A stretch of DNA of 64,000 bases from Marinobacter arenosus (GCF_019264345.1 NZ_JAHVAO010000003.1:186001-250000), one strand, 5' to 3'; counted from the stretch's first letter, positions 1-10,267 are shown. Numbers and translations are program-made. Notes: generated by a model from the letters alone, not told the origin.

Positions 1-110
1 TTCTCGTAGGTTTTCACTGGCTTTCCGTCCGACTTCAGCAGCAGCTCCAGTGAATCACGAACCGCTTCATCGTCTTCTACTACGTATACGGTCTGCTGGA
101 TATCTGTCAT
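1..110 (-). CDS. FixJ/NarL-type response regulator, N-terminal fragment
   Basis: The gene runs off the left edge; only about 36 N-terminal codons are present. The start is the ATG whose complement lies at 108-110. The visible peptide has the first receiver beta-strand followed by the acidic pair (VYVVEDDEAVRDSLELLL), which in this family coordinates magnesium beside the phospho-acceptor aspartate. The wording resembles FixJ/TodT/NodW-like regulators, which pair with PAS histidine kinases and carry a C-terminal LuxR-type HTH, but the output domain lies outside the window. A kinase partner may lie further left. Confidence 0.8.
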   Translation of the reverse strand, partial: MTDIQQTVYVVEDDEAVRDSLELLLKSDGKPVKTYE

Positions 111-150
111 GTGTGTGTTCTCTCCTGTCCACTTTCTTATTTGAGTCCGG

Positions 151-2586
151 TCAGTGAATTGACGGATCCTTATGGTCGTCCCGAGCATGTTCCTGACGCT
201 CGTGTTCACGCATTTTCTCAAGCCGTTGCTGGATAATGCCAAAAACGCTCTGCTTCGGGTACCTGCCCTTGTCATCTGCCTTGCCGGCAGGCTTACCGAG
301 CAGCAGGGTGACGGCCTCCTCCAGCCGGCTCACGGCGTAGACCGCAAACTTACCCTCCCGGGCGGCTTTGACTAATTCACTGTCCAGCATCAGATTCTGA
401 ACATTGGTGCTGGGAACGATCACACCCTGGGAGCCAGTGAGACCGCCTTTCAACTGGCAAGTTGCAAAGAAGCCTTCGACCTTCTCGTTCACCCCGCCAA
501 TGGGCTGAACCTCACCAAACTGGTTGACCGATCCGGTGATGGCAAGATCCTGCCTGACCGGAATCCCGGCCAGGGACGAAATCAGCGCACAGAGCTCCGC
601 CAGGGAGGCGCTGTCGCCATCCACTTCTCCATAGTTCTGTTCGAAGGTCAGGCTGGCAGACAAATGCATCGGATCCGTGATGGCGAAGTGGGAAGCCAGC
701 CAGGAGCTCAGGATCATGACGCCCTTGGAGTGAATATTCCCCCCAAGCTTCACGTCCCGCTCGATATCCATCACCGCACCATCTCCATAGTAGCAGGTTG
801 CGGTCACACGGTTGGAAAGTCCAAACTCAAAACCGCCCGTGGACAGCACCGAGAGCGCATTCACCTGCCCGATACAGGTGCCGCTGGTGCTCACCAACGT
901 CGTGCCATCGCGGATGGAATCGTAGAACTGATCCCGGATCCGGCTGCTGCGGTACTTGGCACTCTCGAGCGCCCGTTCCACGTGCACGTCCTGAATCAGT
1001 TTCGCGTTGGCCTGACGGGCCCAGAAATCGGATTCGCGCAGCAGGTTGGCGATGTCCGCCGCGTGCAGGGACAAACGGTCCTGATGCTCCGCCATACGGG
1101 CACTGTGCTCAATCACCCGAGCCACTGCCTTGTTGGAGCAATGCAGCAGTTTCTTCTCGCTCACCAGGCTGGCAATGAATTTGGCGTAGAGCAGCTGGCT
1201 GTCGTCGGAGCGGTACATCTCGTTCTCAAAATCCGCCGTCACGCGGAACAGCTCCGCGAACTCCGAATCGTATTCCTGCAACAGCATCCAGGTCTCCCGG
1301 TCCCCGAACAGCACAATCTTGACGTCCAGAGGTACCGCTTCCGGCTCAATGGAGATCGTTCCGGACAGCGTCAGTTCGCGCTCCAGGGAGTTGATCTGAA
1401 TCGACCTGGAGCGCAGGGCACGTTTCAGGCCGTCCCAGACGAACGGCTGCTCCAGGACCTTGATGGCGTCCATCAACAGATACCCACCGTTGGCCCGGTG
1501 CAGGCTGCCCGGCCGGATCAGGGAGAAATCGGTAAACACCGTGCCCTTGTAGGTCACGTTCTCTACGTAACCGAACAGGTTGTGATAGGTCGGGTTGTCT
1601 TCGACCACTACCGGCACTTCGTTGGTTTTCTGGTGCACCAACAGGTTAACCAGGTAGCGCCGGGGCATTTTCTTGTCGAGAGACGCGTAGGCAATGGCCG
1701 CCTGCTCGTCGTCGTCATCCAGGAAGATATCCAGGTTCTCGGCCAGATCGTTCCGGACAGCTTCAAAGAAGGACACCACATCCGGCAGGTCACGGTATTT
1801 TTCCTCGAGCTCGTCGATCTGATGGCCCGAGATGCCTTCCAGGGTTTCCTTGTTCAGTGCCTGCTGCTTGTCGGCGTACTCTTGCTCCCAGTCGGCCAAT
1901 TTGCGCAGGGCCTGCCTCAGCTTTTTTTCCAGCTTGTTGATCGAGTCTTCGAACTTGTCGCGCTGCTCGTCGGTCAACGCCTGGAACGATTCCGCCGTGT
2001 GCGGTTCGTCACCGTTCATGGCGACCAGGCGATACCCCCCGGGGGTGGTGACAGTCAGGCTGACCTTCTTGCGCTTGGCCTGGGCGGCCACCTTCTCCAG
2101 TTCGTCTTCCTGCATCTTGCCGTATTCGTTCTTCAACTGTTCCGAGCGTTCCAGGAAGCTGTCGCTATCGAAGGTCTGAGGGATAACCTTCACCAGCCGG
2201 CTCATCAGTTTTTCCATGTCCTGCTTGAGCTCGGTGCCCTTGCCCGACGGCAGTTGCAGCAACCGTGGAACCCGCGGTTCCTCAAAGTTGGCGACGTAGC
2301 ACCAGTCATGACTCTGCTGATCGGTATCCACGTGGTGCTCAAGATAGCGCAGCATCATGGTGCGCTTGCCCAGTCCATTGCGCCCGACCGCGTAGACGTT
2401 ATAACCGCCGTGGGGCATCGCCAGCGCAAAACGGACGGCCTCCTGGGCCCGGTTCTGCCCGACGATTTCGGCCAGCGGCTCCAGTTGCCTGGTGGTTTTG
2501 AACGGCAGGTCTTTCAGAACGCAGGATTTGTAGAGCTGGTGCAGAGACAGTGACTTCAAGGTACGGTCCTGTAACGGTTGAATCAT
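151..2586 (-). CDS. LonB-like ATP-dependent protease (Lon-related, AAA + S16 domains)
   Basis: An 811-aa protein of the bacterial Lon-related family that lacks the classical Lon N-domain. An ATPase half (AAA_32 type) is followed by a long charged coiled-coil insertion (about residues 150-300) and a C-terminal S16 peptidase domain. The catalytic dyad is visible: Ser659 in GDSASLAEL and Lys702 in GGVNEKVEGFF, 43 residues apart as in E. coli Lon. The nucleotide loop GRNGLGKRT is a divergent Walker A in which Arg follows the Lys. No membrane segment is apparent, so a cytoplasmic quality-control protease is inferred. It is probably monocistronic, and its 5' end faces the PilZ gene. Confidence 0.9.
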   Translation of the reverse strand: MIQPLQDRTLKSLSLHQLYKSCVLKDLPFKTTRQLEPLAEIVGQNRAQEAVRFALAMPHGGYNVYAVGRNGLGKRTMMLRYLEHHVDTDQQSHDWCYVANFEEPRVPRLLQLPSGKGTELKQDMEKLMSRLVKVIPQTFDSDSFLERSEQLKNEYGKMQEDELEKVAAQAKRKKVSLTVTTPGGYRLVAMNGDEPHTAESFQALTDEQRDKFEDSINKLEKKLRQALRKLADWEQEYADKQQALNKETLEGISGHQIDELEEKYRDLPDVVSFFEAVRNDLAENLDIFLDDDDEQAAIAYASLDKKMPRRYLVNLLVHQKTNEVPVVVEDNPTYHNLFGYVENVTYKGTVFTDFSLIRPGSLHRANGGYLLMDAIKVLEQPFVWDGLKRALRSRSIQINSLERELTLSGTISIEPEAVPLDVKIVLFGDRETWMLLQEYDSEFAELFRVTADFENEMYRSDDSQLLYAKFIASLVSEKKLLHCSNKAVARVIEHSARMAEHQDRLSLHAADIANLLRESDFWARQANAKLIQDVHVERALESAKYRSSRIRDQFYDSIRDGTTLVSTSGTCIGQVNALSVLSTGGFEFGLSNRVTATCYYGDGAVMDIERDVKLGGNIHSKGVMILSSWLASHFAITDPMHLSASLTFEQNYGEVDGDSASLAELCALISSLAGIPVRQDLAITGSVNQFGEVQPIGGVNEKVEGFFATCQLKGGLTGSQGVIVPSTNVQNLMLDSELVKAAREGKFAVYAVSRLEEAVTLLLGKPAGKADDKGRYPKQSVFGIIQQRLEKMREHERQEHARDDHKDPSIH

Positions 2587-2778
2587 TGGCCGGTCATTGT
2601 AGATTCTGCAGCCGCCCCTGTCGCGTGCCCACGCAAGTTTTCTGCCGTTTGGCAGCCCTTTACGGAAGTGTTAGCCAGTTCACACTTTCATGAACGGTCA
2701 TTTTTCAGACAGATGTTCCAGAACTACACTTTCTCTCCCTGGCTACACAATGACAAGAAACGCAATGGATGCACCTCT

Positions 2779-3156
2779 ATGACGAGTGATTCGACCGATC
2801 GCAGAATCAAGGATCGCTACCCAGCTTCTTGCCTTCAGGTTCAGTTACGGGAACGGGGCGTGTTTGGACGCGCCAGACAGGCCATGTCCGTAACCTGTCT
2901 GGATCTGAACCGTTACGGCATGGCCGTTCTCGGCCCCCGACCGATGGACCCCGGCGTTCGACTGTTCATGGATTTCGCCGGCAAGTACATCCGGGAATCC
3001 AGGGTGGGTGCCCGGGTCGTGGAGTGCCAGCCGTTCCAGACGGGCTACCGGATCAGCATTCAGTTCAGCTACTGCCTGGACAAGAAAGGCTACTCACGGG
3101 CGGTGGATAATGCGCTGTCGCGGATCGAAGGCTTCTATAACCGGCTTGCCAGCTAG
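2779..3156 (+). CDS. PilZ-domain protein (putative c-di-GMP binding)
   Basis: About 125 aa, starting at the ATG at 2779; the open frame extends upstream into the Lon-like gene, but the family pattern begins here. It carries an N-terminal RRIKDRYPA motif matching the PilZ RxxxR signature, then a short beta-rich domain (SVTCLDLNRYGMAVLG, resembling the D/NxSxxG strand with Asn in place of Ser) ending near residue 120. PilZ domains bind c-di-GMP and act as receptors. The weak second motif makes ligand binding uncertain. An in-frame ATG at 2713 is an alternative start. Two c-di-GMP enzymes occur elsewhere in the window (35.5-39.5 kb) but are not linked to it. Confidence 0.7.
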   Translation: MTSDSTDRRIKDRYPASCLQVQLRERGVFGRARQAMSVTCLDLNRYGMAVLGPRPMDPGVRLFMDFAGKYIRESRVGARVVECQPFQTGYRISIQFSYCLDKKGYSRAVDNALSRIEGFYNRLAS

Positions 3157-3164
3157 CGCACCGA

Positions 3165-3635
3165 CTAGATCAAGCCTGCATCCAGGCTTGCAGCCACGTA
3201 TAGCCCCAGCTCCAGACACTGCTCCTGAAACGCATCCCGGTATTCCCCGCGACAGAGCAGCGGCTCCTGAACCTGTTTCCAGCGAAGGCCGGTGGTGATC
3301 GACTCGATGGCGCGTTGGGTCCCGGTGCCATCGTGCCCGGCCCGAATGTAATAGGCGAAGGGCAAACCCTGGGTTTTCTCCAGGCAGGGGTAATAGCTGC
3401 GATCGAAGAAATCCTTGAGGGCCCCACTCATGTAGCCAAGGTTTTCAGTGGTTCCGAGTATGATCGCATCGCAGGCGAGTACGTCTTCCGGGCCCGCTTG
3501 CAGCGGCGCGAGCACTCGGACATCAACGTTCTCGATGTCTTCGTGGCAGGCGCCCCTCTCCACCGCCTCGCGCAGTTTGAGGGTGTTTGGGGAGGGCGCA
3601 TGGGCCACGATCAATAACTGTTTCCTGTTCTCCAC
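3165..3635 (-). CDS. Flavodoxin-family / NAD(P)H-dependent FMN reductase-like protein
   Basis: 156 aa with a flavodoxin-like fold. The N-terminal strand LLIVAHAPSPNTLKLREAV has the phosphate-binding Ser/Thr loop, and the motif AIILGTTENLGYMSGALKDFFDRSYYP is the aromatic flavin-contact region that keeps the protein close to the WrbA/FMN-reductase group. A small soluble flavin protein in redox chemistry is inferred; the substrate cannot be read from the sequence. Its 3' end meets that of the PilZ gene with an 8-bp gap, so the two are convergent and independent. Confidence 0.75.
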   Translation of the reverse strand: MENRKQLLIVAHAPSPNTLKLREAVERGACHEDIENVDVRVLAPLQAGPEDVLACDAIILGTTENLGYMSGALKDFFDRSYYPCLEKTQGLPFAYYIRAGHDGTGTQRAIESITTGLRWKQVQEPLLCRGEYRDAFQEQCLELGLYVAASLDAGLI

Positions 3636-3719
3636 TGGCTCTCCCGGACCGGTTCACCACATTGAGGCCCTGCCATTACGGAATGCGTCGCAGGGCAGCC
3701 CAGGGTCAGTGTAACAAAG

Positions 3720-5477
3720 TCAGTGCCCCAGAACTTCCGACAACGGCTCACCCACAGCCCCGGAGGGCGCTTTTGCGCCGATCAGGGATGACAGCGTCGG
3801 GGCAATGTCATACGGCGCTATTGGTCGACTGACGGTTTGGGCCTTCAGTCCGTATCCGGAAAAAATCACCGGCACATGGGTGTCATAACGCCAGGGTGAA
3901 CCGTGAACAGACGCCACCTCCAGGCCGTCAAAATCGTTGATGAAGACATTGGGATTGAACACCACGTAGATGTCGCCCGAGCGCTTGGGGTGAAAGTTAT
4001 TCAGGACGGCATTGATCACTGGAACGTTCGGAAACGCTCCCGACCGAAGGGCCGAACTGGGTATAGCCACGGAAATGCCCTCAAACTGCATCAGCGTGTC
4101 GGCAAGTGTCTGTTCGATCGCCGCTTTGTTCAGACCTTTTTCTTTGATGACCTCATCATTCAGATACAGGTAGGGTTGGAAGAACGCCTCTATGAGTTCC
4201 TCACCAATGCCAAACTGCTTCTTCAGGGCCTCAATGGCCGGTGTCTTGTCGAGCGCCTCGACATCGAAATAGTTGGCACCGGACACACCAAGTTCATTGA
4301 GATGGCCGGGGACTTCGGGCTGTCCGTGGTCGGCCGAAAGCACCACCAATGTGTCCTCAAGGCCAACGTGCTCATCAACAACGTTGAGCAGGTTAGCCAG
4401 GGTACGATCCAGGCGAGCCATATTGTCCTCGGTTTCCAGGCTGGACGCGCCGAAAACGTGACCGACATAGTCGGTTGAGGAAAAGCTGACCGCCAGGAAA
4501 TCCGGTACCTCGTCCTGCCCCAACCCCTCGGCTTTCATCAACGTGGTTGCAAAATCGAGGGTTAATTCGTCACCGGCCGGGCTGAGCGTCAGGCGCGTCG
4601 TCATATACTTGTCGTCGGCTGTGCCCCAGGCGTGCGGGAAGGTACGCCCGAAACCCGGAAAATCGGTTTCGAAATCCTGATCATCAGACCCACCAAACTG
4701 GTAAGCATTCGGCTCCAGGAGCAGCTCCCAGGCCTGGTCCGCGTATTTGCCAGCGGGCTTGCCCGCGTTCCAGTCCGTCACCCATTGCGGGTACTCGTCA
4801 TAATAATACGTGCTGGTAACAAACTCCCCGGTGGCCTTGGAGAACCAGAAGGCTTTCCCGGTCTGCCCAGCCAGGGTCACTGCGCCCCGATCTTTCACGG
4901 AGACGCCGAAGATCTTCGACCGCCCATTGAAGTGAATCGCCAATTCATCACTGAACGTCGACGTGAGGATGGCGGTTGGTGACCGGCCATCCACCTTGGC
5001 TGCCTTCTGGGTCGGATCGATTTCAGTCTGTTTATCCACATCAGCACCGGCTGTCAGCAACCGATAACGTGCATCTTCGATGTTGTAGATCAGTCGTCCC
5101 AACTCACGGTCAAACCAGACGTTTCCGATCATCCCATGGCGTGCAGGTACGGTGCCCGTAGCCAGGGATGTGTGACCAACGACGGTCTCCGTGTTGGCAT
5201 GCCGGTAGTTGGCGTTGGAATAGGTGATTCCGTTGTTCCAGAGGCGCTTGAAGCCACCGTCTCCCAGGACGGACGCGTAACGCTCTGGCAAATCGGCCCG
5301 CAGTGCATCCACGGTAATTTGCAGAATCAGTTTTGGATGACCACCACCTTCAGGTTCTGCAGAGCCCGCTGCGCCGGGTGTCAGAGCGGCAATCAGGAAG
5401 GCAATCGCGAACGTGAGCGGCAGACACGCCCGCCTTGTCAGAACGTGGTTCAGGAAGGAGAGGTACAGCGTCGTCAT
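3720..5477 (-). CDS. Exported alkaline-phosphatase-superfamily phosphatase/phosphodiesterase (PafA-like)
   Basis: About 585 aa from the ATG at 5477. The frame opens further upstream with a TTG at 5516, but the ATG places a basic n-region and hydrophobic core (CLPLTFAIAFLIAALTPGAAGSA) as a clean signal peptide. Superfamily metal ligands are visible: ITVDALRADL near the N-terminus, the nucleophile region VGHTSLATGTVPARHGMIGN with Thr/Ser, the SSTDYVGHVFG motif, LSADHGQPEVPGHL, and a C-terminal HGSPWRYDTHVPVIF. This matches the type I phosphodiesterase/PafA branch, so periplasmic phosphate-ester hydrolysis and phosphate scavenging are inferred. No Pho box was recognised. It lies where recX often follows recA. 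Confidence 0.87.
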   Translation of the reverse strand: MTTLYLSFLNHVLTRRACLPLTFAIAFLIAALTPGAAGSAEPEGGGHPKLILQITVDALRADLPERYASVLGDGGFKRLWNNGITYSNANYRHANTETVVGHTSLATGTVPARHGMIGNVWFDRELGRLIYNIEDARYRLLTAGADVDKQTEIDPTQKAAKVDGRSPTAILTSTFSDELAIHFNGRSKIFGVSVKDRGAVTLAGQTGKAFWFSKATGEFVTSTYYYDEYPQWVTDWNAGKPAGKYADQAWELLLEPNAYQFGGSDDQDFETDFPGFGRTFPHAWGTADDKYMTTRLTLSPAGDELTLDFATTLMKAEGLGQDEVPDFLAVSFSSTDYVGHVFGASSLETEDNMARLDRTLANLLNVVDEHVGLEDTLVVLSADHGQPEVPGHLNELGVSGANYFDVEALDKTPAIEALKKQFGIGEELIEAFFQPYLYLNDEVIKEKGLNKAAIEQTLADTLMQFEGISVAIPSSALRSGAFPNVPVINAVLNNFHPKRSGDIYVVFNPNVFINDFDGLEVASVHGSPWRYDTHVPVIFSGYGLKAQTVSRPIAPYDIAPTLSSLIGAKAPSGAVGEPLSEVLGH

Positions 5478-5675
5478 GAGAGCGCCCCGATTTGGTTGAA
5501 TGTCCTTATTAACCAAACAATCTCCACCACGGCTCCCCGTTGCTACGGAGTCACTGCCCGGATTGTGTTATCTCGGTATAACACAGCCCCGGTTATTTTC
5601 AAGCTGATGGCATTCCCGGCAAGACAGGGACGTCAAAACGAAAGGAATCGAAAATCGGAGGGCTGGGAAGGGGGC

Positions 5676-5707
5676 ATGGGCAGCAGGAAAGGCGTCCTGC
5701 TGCCCAT
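5676..5707 (-). terminator. Hairpin downstream of recA (possible terminator)
   Basis: A perfect 13-bp inverted repeat (ATGGGCAGCAGGA / TCCTGCTGCCCAT) with a 6-nt loop lies 20 bp beyond the recA stop. There is no uninterrupted T-run immediately after it on the recA strand, so it may act as a weak terminator or as a 3'-end stabilising structure. Confidence 0.5.
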
Positions 5708-5726
5708 TACTGGATGGACCGTTCAG

Positions 5727-6773
5727 TTAAAGCAGTTCGCCATTTGCTTCAGCCGGGGCTTCCTCGGCCTTCTCTTTTTTCTCCGGCTTCGGCATCAACT
5801 TGTCACGGACCTTGGCTTCAATTTCAGTGGCCAGGTCCAGGTTCTCTTCCAGGAACTTGCAGGCGTTGGCCTTGCCCTGGCCAATCTTGTCGCCGTTGTA
5901 GGCGTACCAGGCACCGGATTTGTCCACGAAGCCTTCTTTCACGCCCATGTCCAGAACCTCGGCCATGTGGTAGATGCCCTTGCCGTACATGATCTGGAAC
6001 TCGGCCTGGCGGAACGGCGGCGCCACCTTGTTCTTGACCACTTTCACGCGGGTTTCGTTGCCCACCACCTCGTCGCCTTCTTTCACCGAGCCGATACGGC
6101 GGATGTCCAGACGCACGGAGGAATAGAACTTCAGCGCATTACCGCCAGTGGTGGTTTCCGGGCTGCCAAACATCACACCAATCTTCATCCGGATCTGGTT
6201 GATGAAGATCATCAGGCAATTGGCGTGTTTGACGTTACCGGTCAGCTTACGCAGCGCCTGAGACATCAAACGCGCCTGAAGGCCTACGTGACTGTCGCCC
6301 ATTTCGCCTTCGATTTCCGCTTTTGGTGTCAGGGCTGCGACGGAGTCCACGATGATCACGTCAACGGCGTTGGAGCGAACCAGCATATCGGCGATTTCCA
6401 GTGCCTGTTCGCCGGTATCCGGCTGGGACACCAGCAGGTCGTCGACATTTACGCCCAGCTTTTCAGCGTAAACGGGATCAAGTGCGTGCTCCGCGTCCAC
6501 AAAGGCACAGGTTTTTCCCTGCTTCTGGGCTTCAGCGATGACCTGAAGGGTCAGCGTGGTTTTACCGGAACTTTCCGGGCCGTAGATCTCACAGATTCGC
6601 CCATAGGGAAGACCGCCAATACCCAGGGCAACGTCGAGCCCGAGAGAACCGGTGGATACCGCAGGAATGGCTTCACGGGGCTGATCGCCCATTTTCATGA
6701 CGGCGCCCTTGCCGAACTGGCGCTCGATCTGACCCAGTGCTGCGCTTAGTGCTTTCTTGCGGTTGTCTTCCAT
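5727..6773 (-). CDS. recA: Recombinase RecA
   Basis: 348 aa, starting at the ATG at 6773 ([19 protein letters not shown]); the open frame has 13 extra codons upstream that RecA proteins lack. Walker [10 protein letters not shown], Walker [16 protein letters not shown]-binding loops around [19 protein letters not shown] and [21 protein letters not shown], and an acidic C-terminal tail are all present. RecA drives homologous recombination and triggers LexA self-cleavage. A LexA box lies about 100 bp upstream, so it is SOS-regulated. cinA is immediately upstream in the same direction. No recX follows within the 249-bp gap to the phosphatase gene. Confidence 0.99.
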   Translation of the reverse strand: MEDNRKKALSAALGQIERQFGKGAVMKMGDQPREAIPAVSTGSLGLDVALGIGGLPYGRICEIYGPESSGKTTLTLQVIAEAQKQGKTCAFVDAEHALDPVYAEKLGVNVDDLLVSQPDTGEQALEIADMLVRSNAVDVIIVDSVAALTPKAEIEGEMGDSHVGLQARLMSQALRKLTGNVKHANCLMIFINQIRMKIGVMFGSPETTTGGNALKFYSSVRLDIRRIGSVKEGDEVVGNETRVKVVKNKVAPPFRQAEFQIMYGKGIYHMAEVLDMGVKEGFVDKSGAWYAYNGDKIGQGKANACKFLEENLDLATEIEAKVRDKLMPKPEKKEKAEEAPAEANGELL

Positions 6774-6870
6774 CAGTGCAAACCCTCTGTCGCCGTAGCC
6801 ACCGGTCGTCACTTAACGCCGGTCGCAGAATTTTGGAGCGGGAACTTGTACAGCAGATACAGCAAATTCC

Positions 6871-6886
6871 CTGTATATTTGAACAG
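6871..6886 (-). promoter_or_regulatory. LexA-binding site (SOS box) of recA
   Basis: CTGTATATTTGAACAG fits the gammaproteobacterial CTG-N10-CAG SOS consensus with an AT-rich centre. It lies 98 bp upstream of the recA start, between cinA and recA. On the recA strand a possible sigma-70 promoter (TTCAAA, 17 bp, GTATCT) overlaps the box, so LexA would block the -35 region. Confidence 0.85.
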
Positions 6887-6970
6887 TATTAAAACATAAC
6901 CCGATGAGGAGACCAACCCCCTCTTTCACGAAACTGACGGGAGGCGTCCGCCAGCCCCATCGGATGCCAT

Positions 6971-7471
6971 TCAGGAGGCGCCGAGAAAATCACTGACCCC
7001 CTGCAACGCAAAGAGCACCGCCTGGCGACGAACCTCGTCCCGGTCACCTGGAAAATGGGCTACCACGGCTTCCGTGGATGCCGGGCCCCGGCCCCAGGCA
7101 AACCACACCGTGCCCACCGGCTTATCTTCGCTGCCACCGCCCGGCCCCGCGACACCACTGATGGCCACGGCCACATCCGCACCGGTCACCGCCAGCGCAC
7201 CGGCAACCATTTCCCGAACCACCGGTTCACTGACGGCACCGTGGTCAGCCAGCGATTGACCGCTTACGCCCAGCAACCCTTCCTTGGCATCGTTGCTGTA
7301 CGTTACCAGGCCTCCCAACACATACGCGGAGGAACCCGCCCTGTCCGTCAACACCTTGGCAACCCAACCTCCGGTGCAGCTCTCGGCCGTGACAATCGTA
7401 CGTCCCTGACGCTCCAGCAGTTTGCCAAGGCGGGCACCCGCCTCGGACAATTCCTGATCACTGGCGCTCAT
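6971..7471 (-). CDS. pncC: CinA-family nicotinamide-nucleotide amidohydrolase
   Basis: 166 aa, the length of the stand-alone C-terminal CinA domain. Family motifs are present: [19 protein letters not shown] (active-site Ser region), [20 protein letters not shown], and [23 protein letters not shown]. The enzyme deamidates NMN to NaMN, recycling NMN released by NAD-dependent DNA ligase; this is established for E. coli PncC/YgaD. It sits directly upstream of recA on the same strand, a widely conserved pairing, and is divergent from mutS with an 81-bp gap. Confidence 0.93.
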   Translation of the reverse strand: MSASDQELSEAGARLGKLLERQGRTIVTAESCTGGWVAKVLTDRAGSSAYVLGGLVTYSNDAKEGLLGVSGQSLADHGAVSEPVVREMVAGALAVTGADVAVAISGVAGPGGGSEDKPVGTVWFAWGRGPASTEAVVAHFPGDRDEVRRQAVLFALQGVSDFLGAS

Positions 7472-7552
7472 AATGATCTCCTTCGTTTCATCCGGGGCGT
7501 TATTTTCTTACAATTCACGCCTTCATCCAAAGCAAGGCAATCCGGACCGTCC

Positions 7553-10186
7553 ATGTCAGCAGCCCAGACCGATCTCTCCAAGCACACCCCCATGATGCAG
7601 CAGTATCTGAAGATCAAGGGGCAGCACCCCAACGAGCTGGTGTTCTACCGCATGGGGGATTTCTACGAGCTGTTTTACGAAGACGCCAAGAAAGCCGCTG
7701 AGCTGATGGACATCACATTGACCGCTCGCGGGCAGTCCGGCGGCAACCCGATCCCCATGGCGGGCATCCCGTTCCATTCATCTGAGGGATACATTGCCCG
7801 GCTGGTGCGGGCGGGTCAATCCATCGCCATCTGCGAACAGATTGGCGATCCGGCCACCAGTAAAGGCCCGGTCGATCGCCAGGTGGTTCGAATTGTCACG
7901 CCGGGCACACTCAGTGACGATGCCTATCTGGAGGACCGTCGCGACAATCTTCTGGTGGCCATTTACAGCCATCGCGAACAATTCGGCTTTGCTTCGCTGG
8001 ATATTTCCAGTGGCCGCTTTGCGGTCTCTGAACTGGACGACCTGGAAGCCCTGCAGGGCGAACTCCAGCGCGTGCGTCCGGCGGAAATCCTGATCAGCGA
8101 GGACTTCCCTTACGAAGAGGTGCTGGAGGGTTACACCGGCATTCGCCGCCAGGGCCCCTGGCTGTTCGAATCCGATACGGCACGCCGGGTCATCACACAC
8201 CAGCTGCAGGTGCGGGACCTGACCGGGTTCGGCTGCGAGGACCTGACCCTGGCCATCTGCGCTGCCGGCTGCCTGCTGCAGTACGCCAAGGAAACCCAGC
8301 GCACCGCCCTGCCCCACATCCGGAAACTGACCCGGGAACGGCGGGACGAAGCGGTCATCCTGGATGCCGCCAGCCGCCGCAACCTCGAGATCGACACCAA
8401 CCTGATGGGCGGCCACCTGCACACCCTGGCCTGGGTAATGGACCGCACCGCTACCTCCATGGGCGGCCGGGAGCTCCGGCGCTGGCTCAATCGCCCACTG
8501 CGCGACGTGACGGTGGTTTCCCAGCGCCAACAGGCGGTATCGGCGTTGCTGGACGGCTTTCATTACGAGCCGGTGCATGACCTGCTGAAGGCGGTCGGAG
8601 ACATTGAACGGGTGCTCGCCCGGGTCGCCCTGCGCTCGGCCCGCCCCCGGGACCTGGCCCGCTTGCGGGATGCCTTCCAGGCGTTGCCGAACCTTCAGGA
8701 AACCCTGAAACCGGTCAATTCCCATCACATCGTCAAGCTGGCAACCGTCATCGGCGAATACCCGGAGCTGGCCGACCTGCTAGAACGGTCCATCATCGAC
8801 AATCCGCCCGTGGTTATCCGTGACGGCGGCGTGATCCGCGAAGGCTTCGACGAGGAACTGGACGACCTGCGCAACATCAGCGAGAACGCGGGCCAGTACC
8901 TGCTGGACGTGGAAACCCGGGAACGGGACCGTACCGGCATCAGCACCCTCAAGGTGGGCTACAACCGGGTGCACGGCTACTACATCGAAATCAGCCGGGC
9001 CCAGTCCGACCAGGCTCCGGTGGATTACATCCGGCGCCAGACCCTGAAAAACGCGGAACGGTTTATCACCCCGGAACTGAAAGAGTTCGAGGACAAGGCC
9101 CTGAGCGCCAAGAGCCGCGCGCTGGCACGGGAAAAGGCCCTCTACGATGAGGTTCTGGAAACGGTCGCCGAGCAGTTGGCGCCGCTTCAGGATGCGGCCC
9201 AGGCCCTGGCCGAGCTGGACGTCCTGAGCAACTTTGCCGAGCGGGCCACCACCCTGCGCCTTGCGGCTCCCGAGTTCAGTGAGTCACCCGGCTTCGACAT
9301 CGAAGAAGGTCGCCATCCAGTGGTGGAGCAGCTGCTCGACGAACCGTTCGTGCCCAACGACCTGCTGATGGACACCCAGCGCCGCATGCTGGTGATCACC
9401 GGCCCGAACATGGGCGGTAAGTCCACCTACATGCGCCAGGCCGCACTGATTGCCCTGCTTGCCTACACCGGCAGTTTTGTACCGGCCAACCGCGCGGTCC
9501 TGGGCCCGGTGGATCGCATCTTCACCCGCATGGGCTCCTCGGACGACATTGCCGGCGGGCGTTCCACGTTTATGGTGGAAATGACCGAAACCGCCAACAT
9601 CCTCCACAACGCGACGGAGTTCAGCCTGGTACTGATGGATGAGGTGGGCCGCGGCACCAGCACCTTCGATGGCCTGTCCCTGGCCTGGGCCACGGCCGAA
9701 CACCTGGCAAAAAACATTCGCTGCTACACCCTGTTCGCCACGCACTACTTTGAACTGACCCAGCTCGCCGACGACCTGACCCACGCCGTCAACGTGCACC
9801 TGACTGCCACCGAGCACGACGACAGCATCGTCTTCCTTCACAACGTCCACGATGGCCCGGCGAGCCAGAGCTACGGTCTGCAGGTGGCCAAGCTCGCTGG
9901 TGTGCCGCAGGACGTGATACGCAACGCCAAGGGCCAGTTGGCGCACCTCGAAGGCAGCGCAACCCCCGCTGCCGTCTCGACGGACCAGGCCCCGGCGCCA
10001 AGCGCTCCGGAGGCCCGCCCGCAGCCTTCAGCGCGGGTCAGCGAGCCGGTCATGCAAGGCGATATGTTCGCAAGCCTGGAGCCCAGTGTGGTCGAGCGAA
10101 CGCTCAAGGCACTTGAATTGGATGACCTGACCCCGAGAGAGGCTTTGAACCGGTTGTACGAATTGAAGGAGTTGCTGGAGAAATGA
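7553..10186 (+). CDS. mutS: DNA mismatch repair protein MutS
   Basis: 877 aa from the ATG at 7553 ([22 protein letters not shown]); a much longer open frame upstream is only the cinA antisense. The mismatch-recognition motif [11 protein letters not shown] is in domain I, the clamp and lever domains follow, and the C-terminal ATPase has Walker [15 protein letters not shown], Walker [17 protein letters not shown] and the helix-turn-helix dimerisation tail. A Pro/Ala-rich linker (about residues 800-835) precedes a C-terminal tetramerisation segment ending [18 protein letters not shown]. It recognises mispairs and recruits MutL. fdxA follows in the same direction. Confidence 0.99.
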   Translation: MSAAQTDLSKHTPMMQQYLKIKGQHPNELVFYRMGDFYELFYEDAKKAAELMDITLTARGQSGGNPIPMAGIPFHSSEGYIARLVRAGQSIAICEQIGDPATSKGPVDRQVVRIVTPGTLSDDAYLEDRRDNLLVAIYSHREQFGFASLDISSGRFAVSELDDLEALQGELQRVRPAEILISEDFPYEEVLEGYTGIRRQGPWLFESDTARRVITHQLQVRDLTGFGCEDLTLAICAAGCLLQYAKETQRTALPHIRKLTRERRDEAVILDAASRRNLEIDTNLMGGHLHTLAWVMDRTATSMGGRELRRWLNRPLRDVTVVSQRQQAVSALLDGFHYEPVHDLLKAVGDIERVLARVALRSARPRDLARLRDAFQALPNLQETLKPVNSHHIVKLATVIGEYPELADLLERSIIDNPPVVIRDGGVIREGFDEELDDLRNISENAGQYLLDVETRERDRTGISTLKVGYNRVHGYYIEISRAQSDQAPVDYIRRQTLKNAERFITPELKEFEDKALSAKSRALAREKALYDEVLETVAEQLAPLQDAAQALAELDVLSNFAERATTLRLAAPEFSESPGFDIEEGRHPVVEQLLDEPFVPNDLLMDTQRRMLVITGPNMGGKSTYMRQAALIALLAYTGSFVPANRAVLGPVDRIFTRMGSSDDIAGGRSTFMVEMTETANILHNATEFSLVLMDEVGRGTSTFDGLSLAWATAEHLAKNIRCYTLFATHYFELTQLADDLTHAVNVHLTATEHDDSIVFLHNVHDGPASQSYGLQVAKLAGVPQDVIRNAKGQLAHLEGSATPAAVSTDQAPAPSAPEARPQPSARVSEPVMQGDMFASLEPSVVERTLKALELDDLTPREALNRLYELKELLEK

Positions 10187-10238
10187 CCGGAATTTCCGGA
10201 TTGTTGATCCAGGTAATAACGATATAGCGGGTCAACTC

Positions 10239-10267
10239 TTGCGGGTCTGCGGGGCGCTCCCTACAAT
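10239..10267 (+). promoter_or_regulatory. Predicted sigma-70 promoter of fdxA
   Basis: TTGCGG at 10239-10244 and TACAAT at 10262-10267 are separated by exactly 17 bp, downstream of the mutS stop and about 80 bp upstream of fdxA. This suggests fdxA is transcribed on its own rather than only by read-through from mutS. Confidence 0.65.

Noticed and set aside
664..2553. Long plus-strand open frame (about 629 codons) opposite the Lon-like gene
   Set aside because: It is the antisense of a well-supported gene, with no recognisable domain and codon pattern explained by high GC.
5517..5726. A hidden recX between recA and the phosphatase
   Set aside because: The gap is too small for a recX gene, and no matching frame is seen.
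6851..6868. A second LexA-like site next to the recA SOS box
   Set aside because: The sequence lacks a proper CAG or CTG half at the right spacing; only the 6871-6886 site fits.
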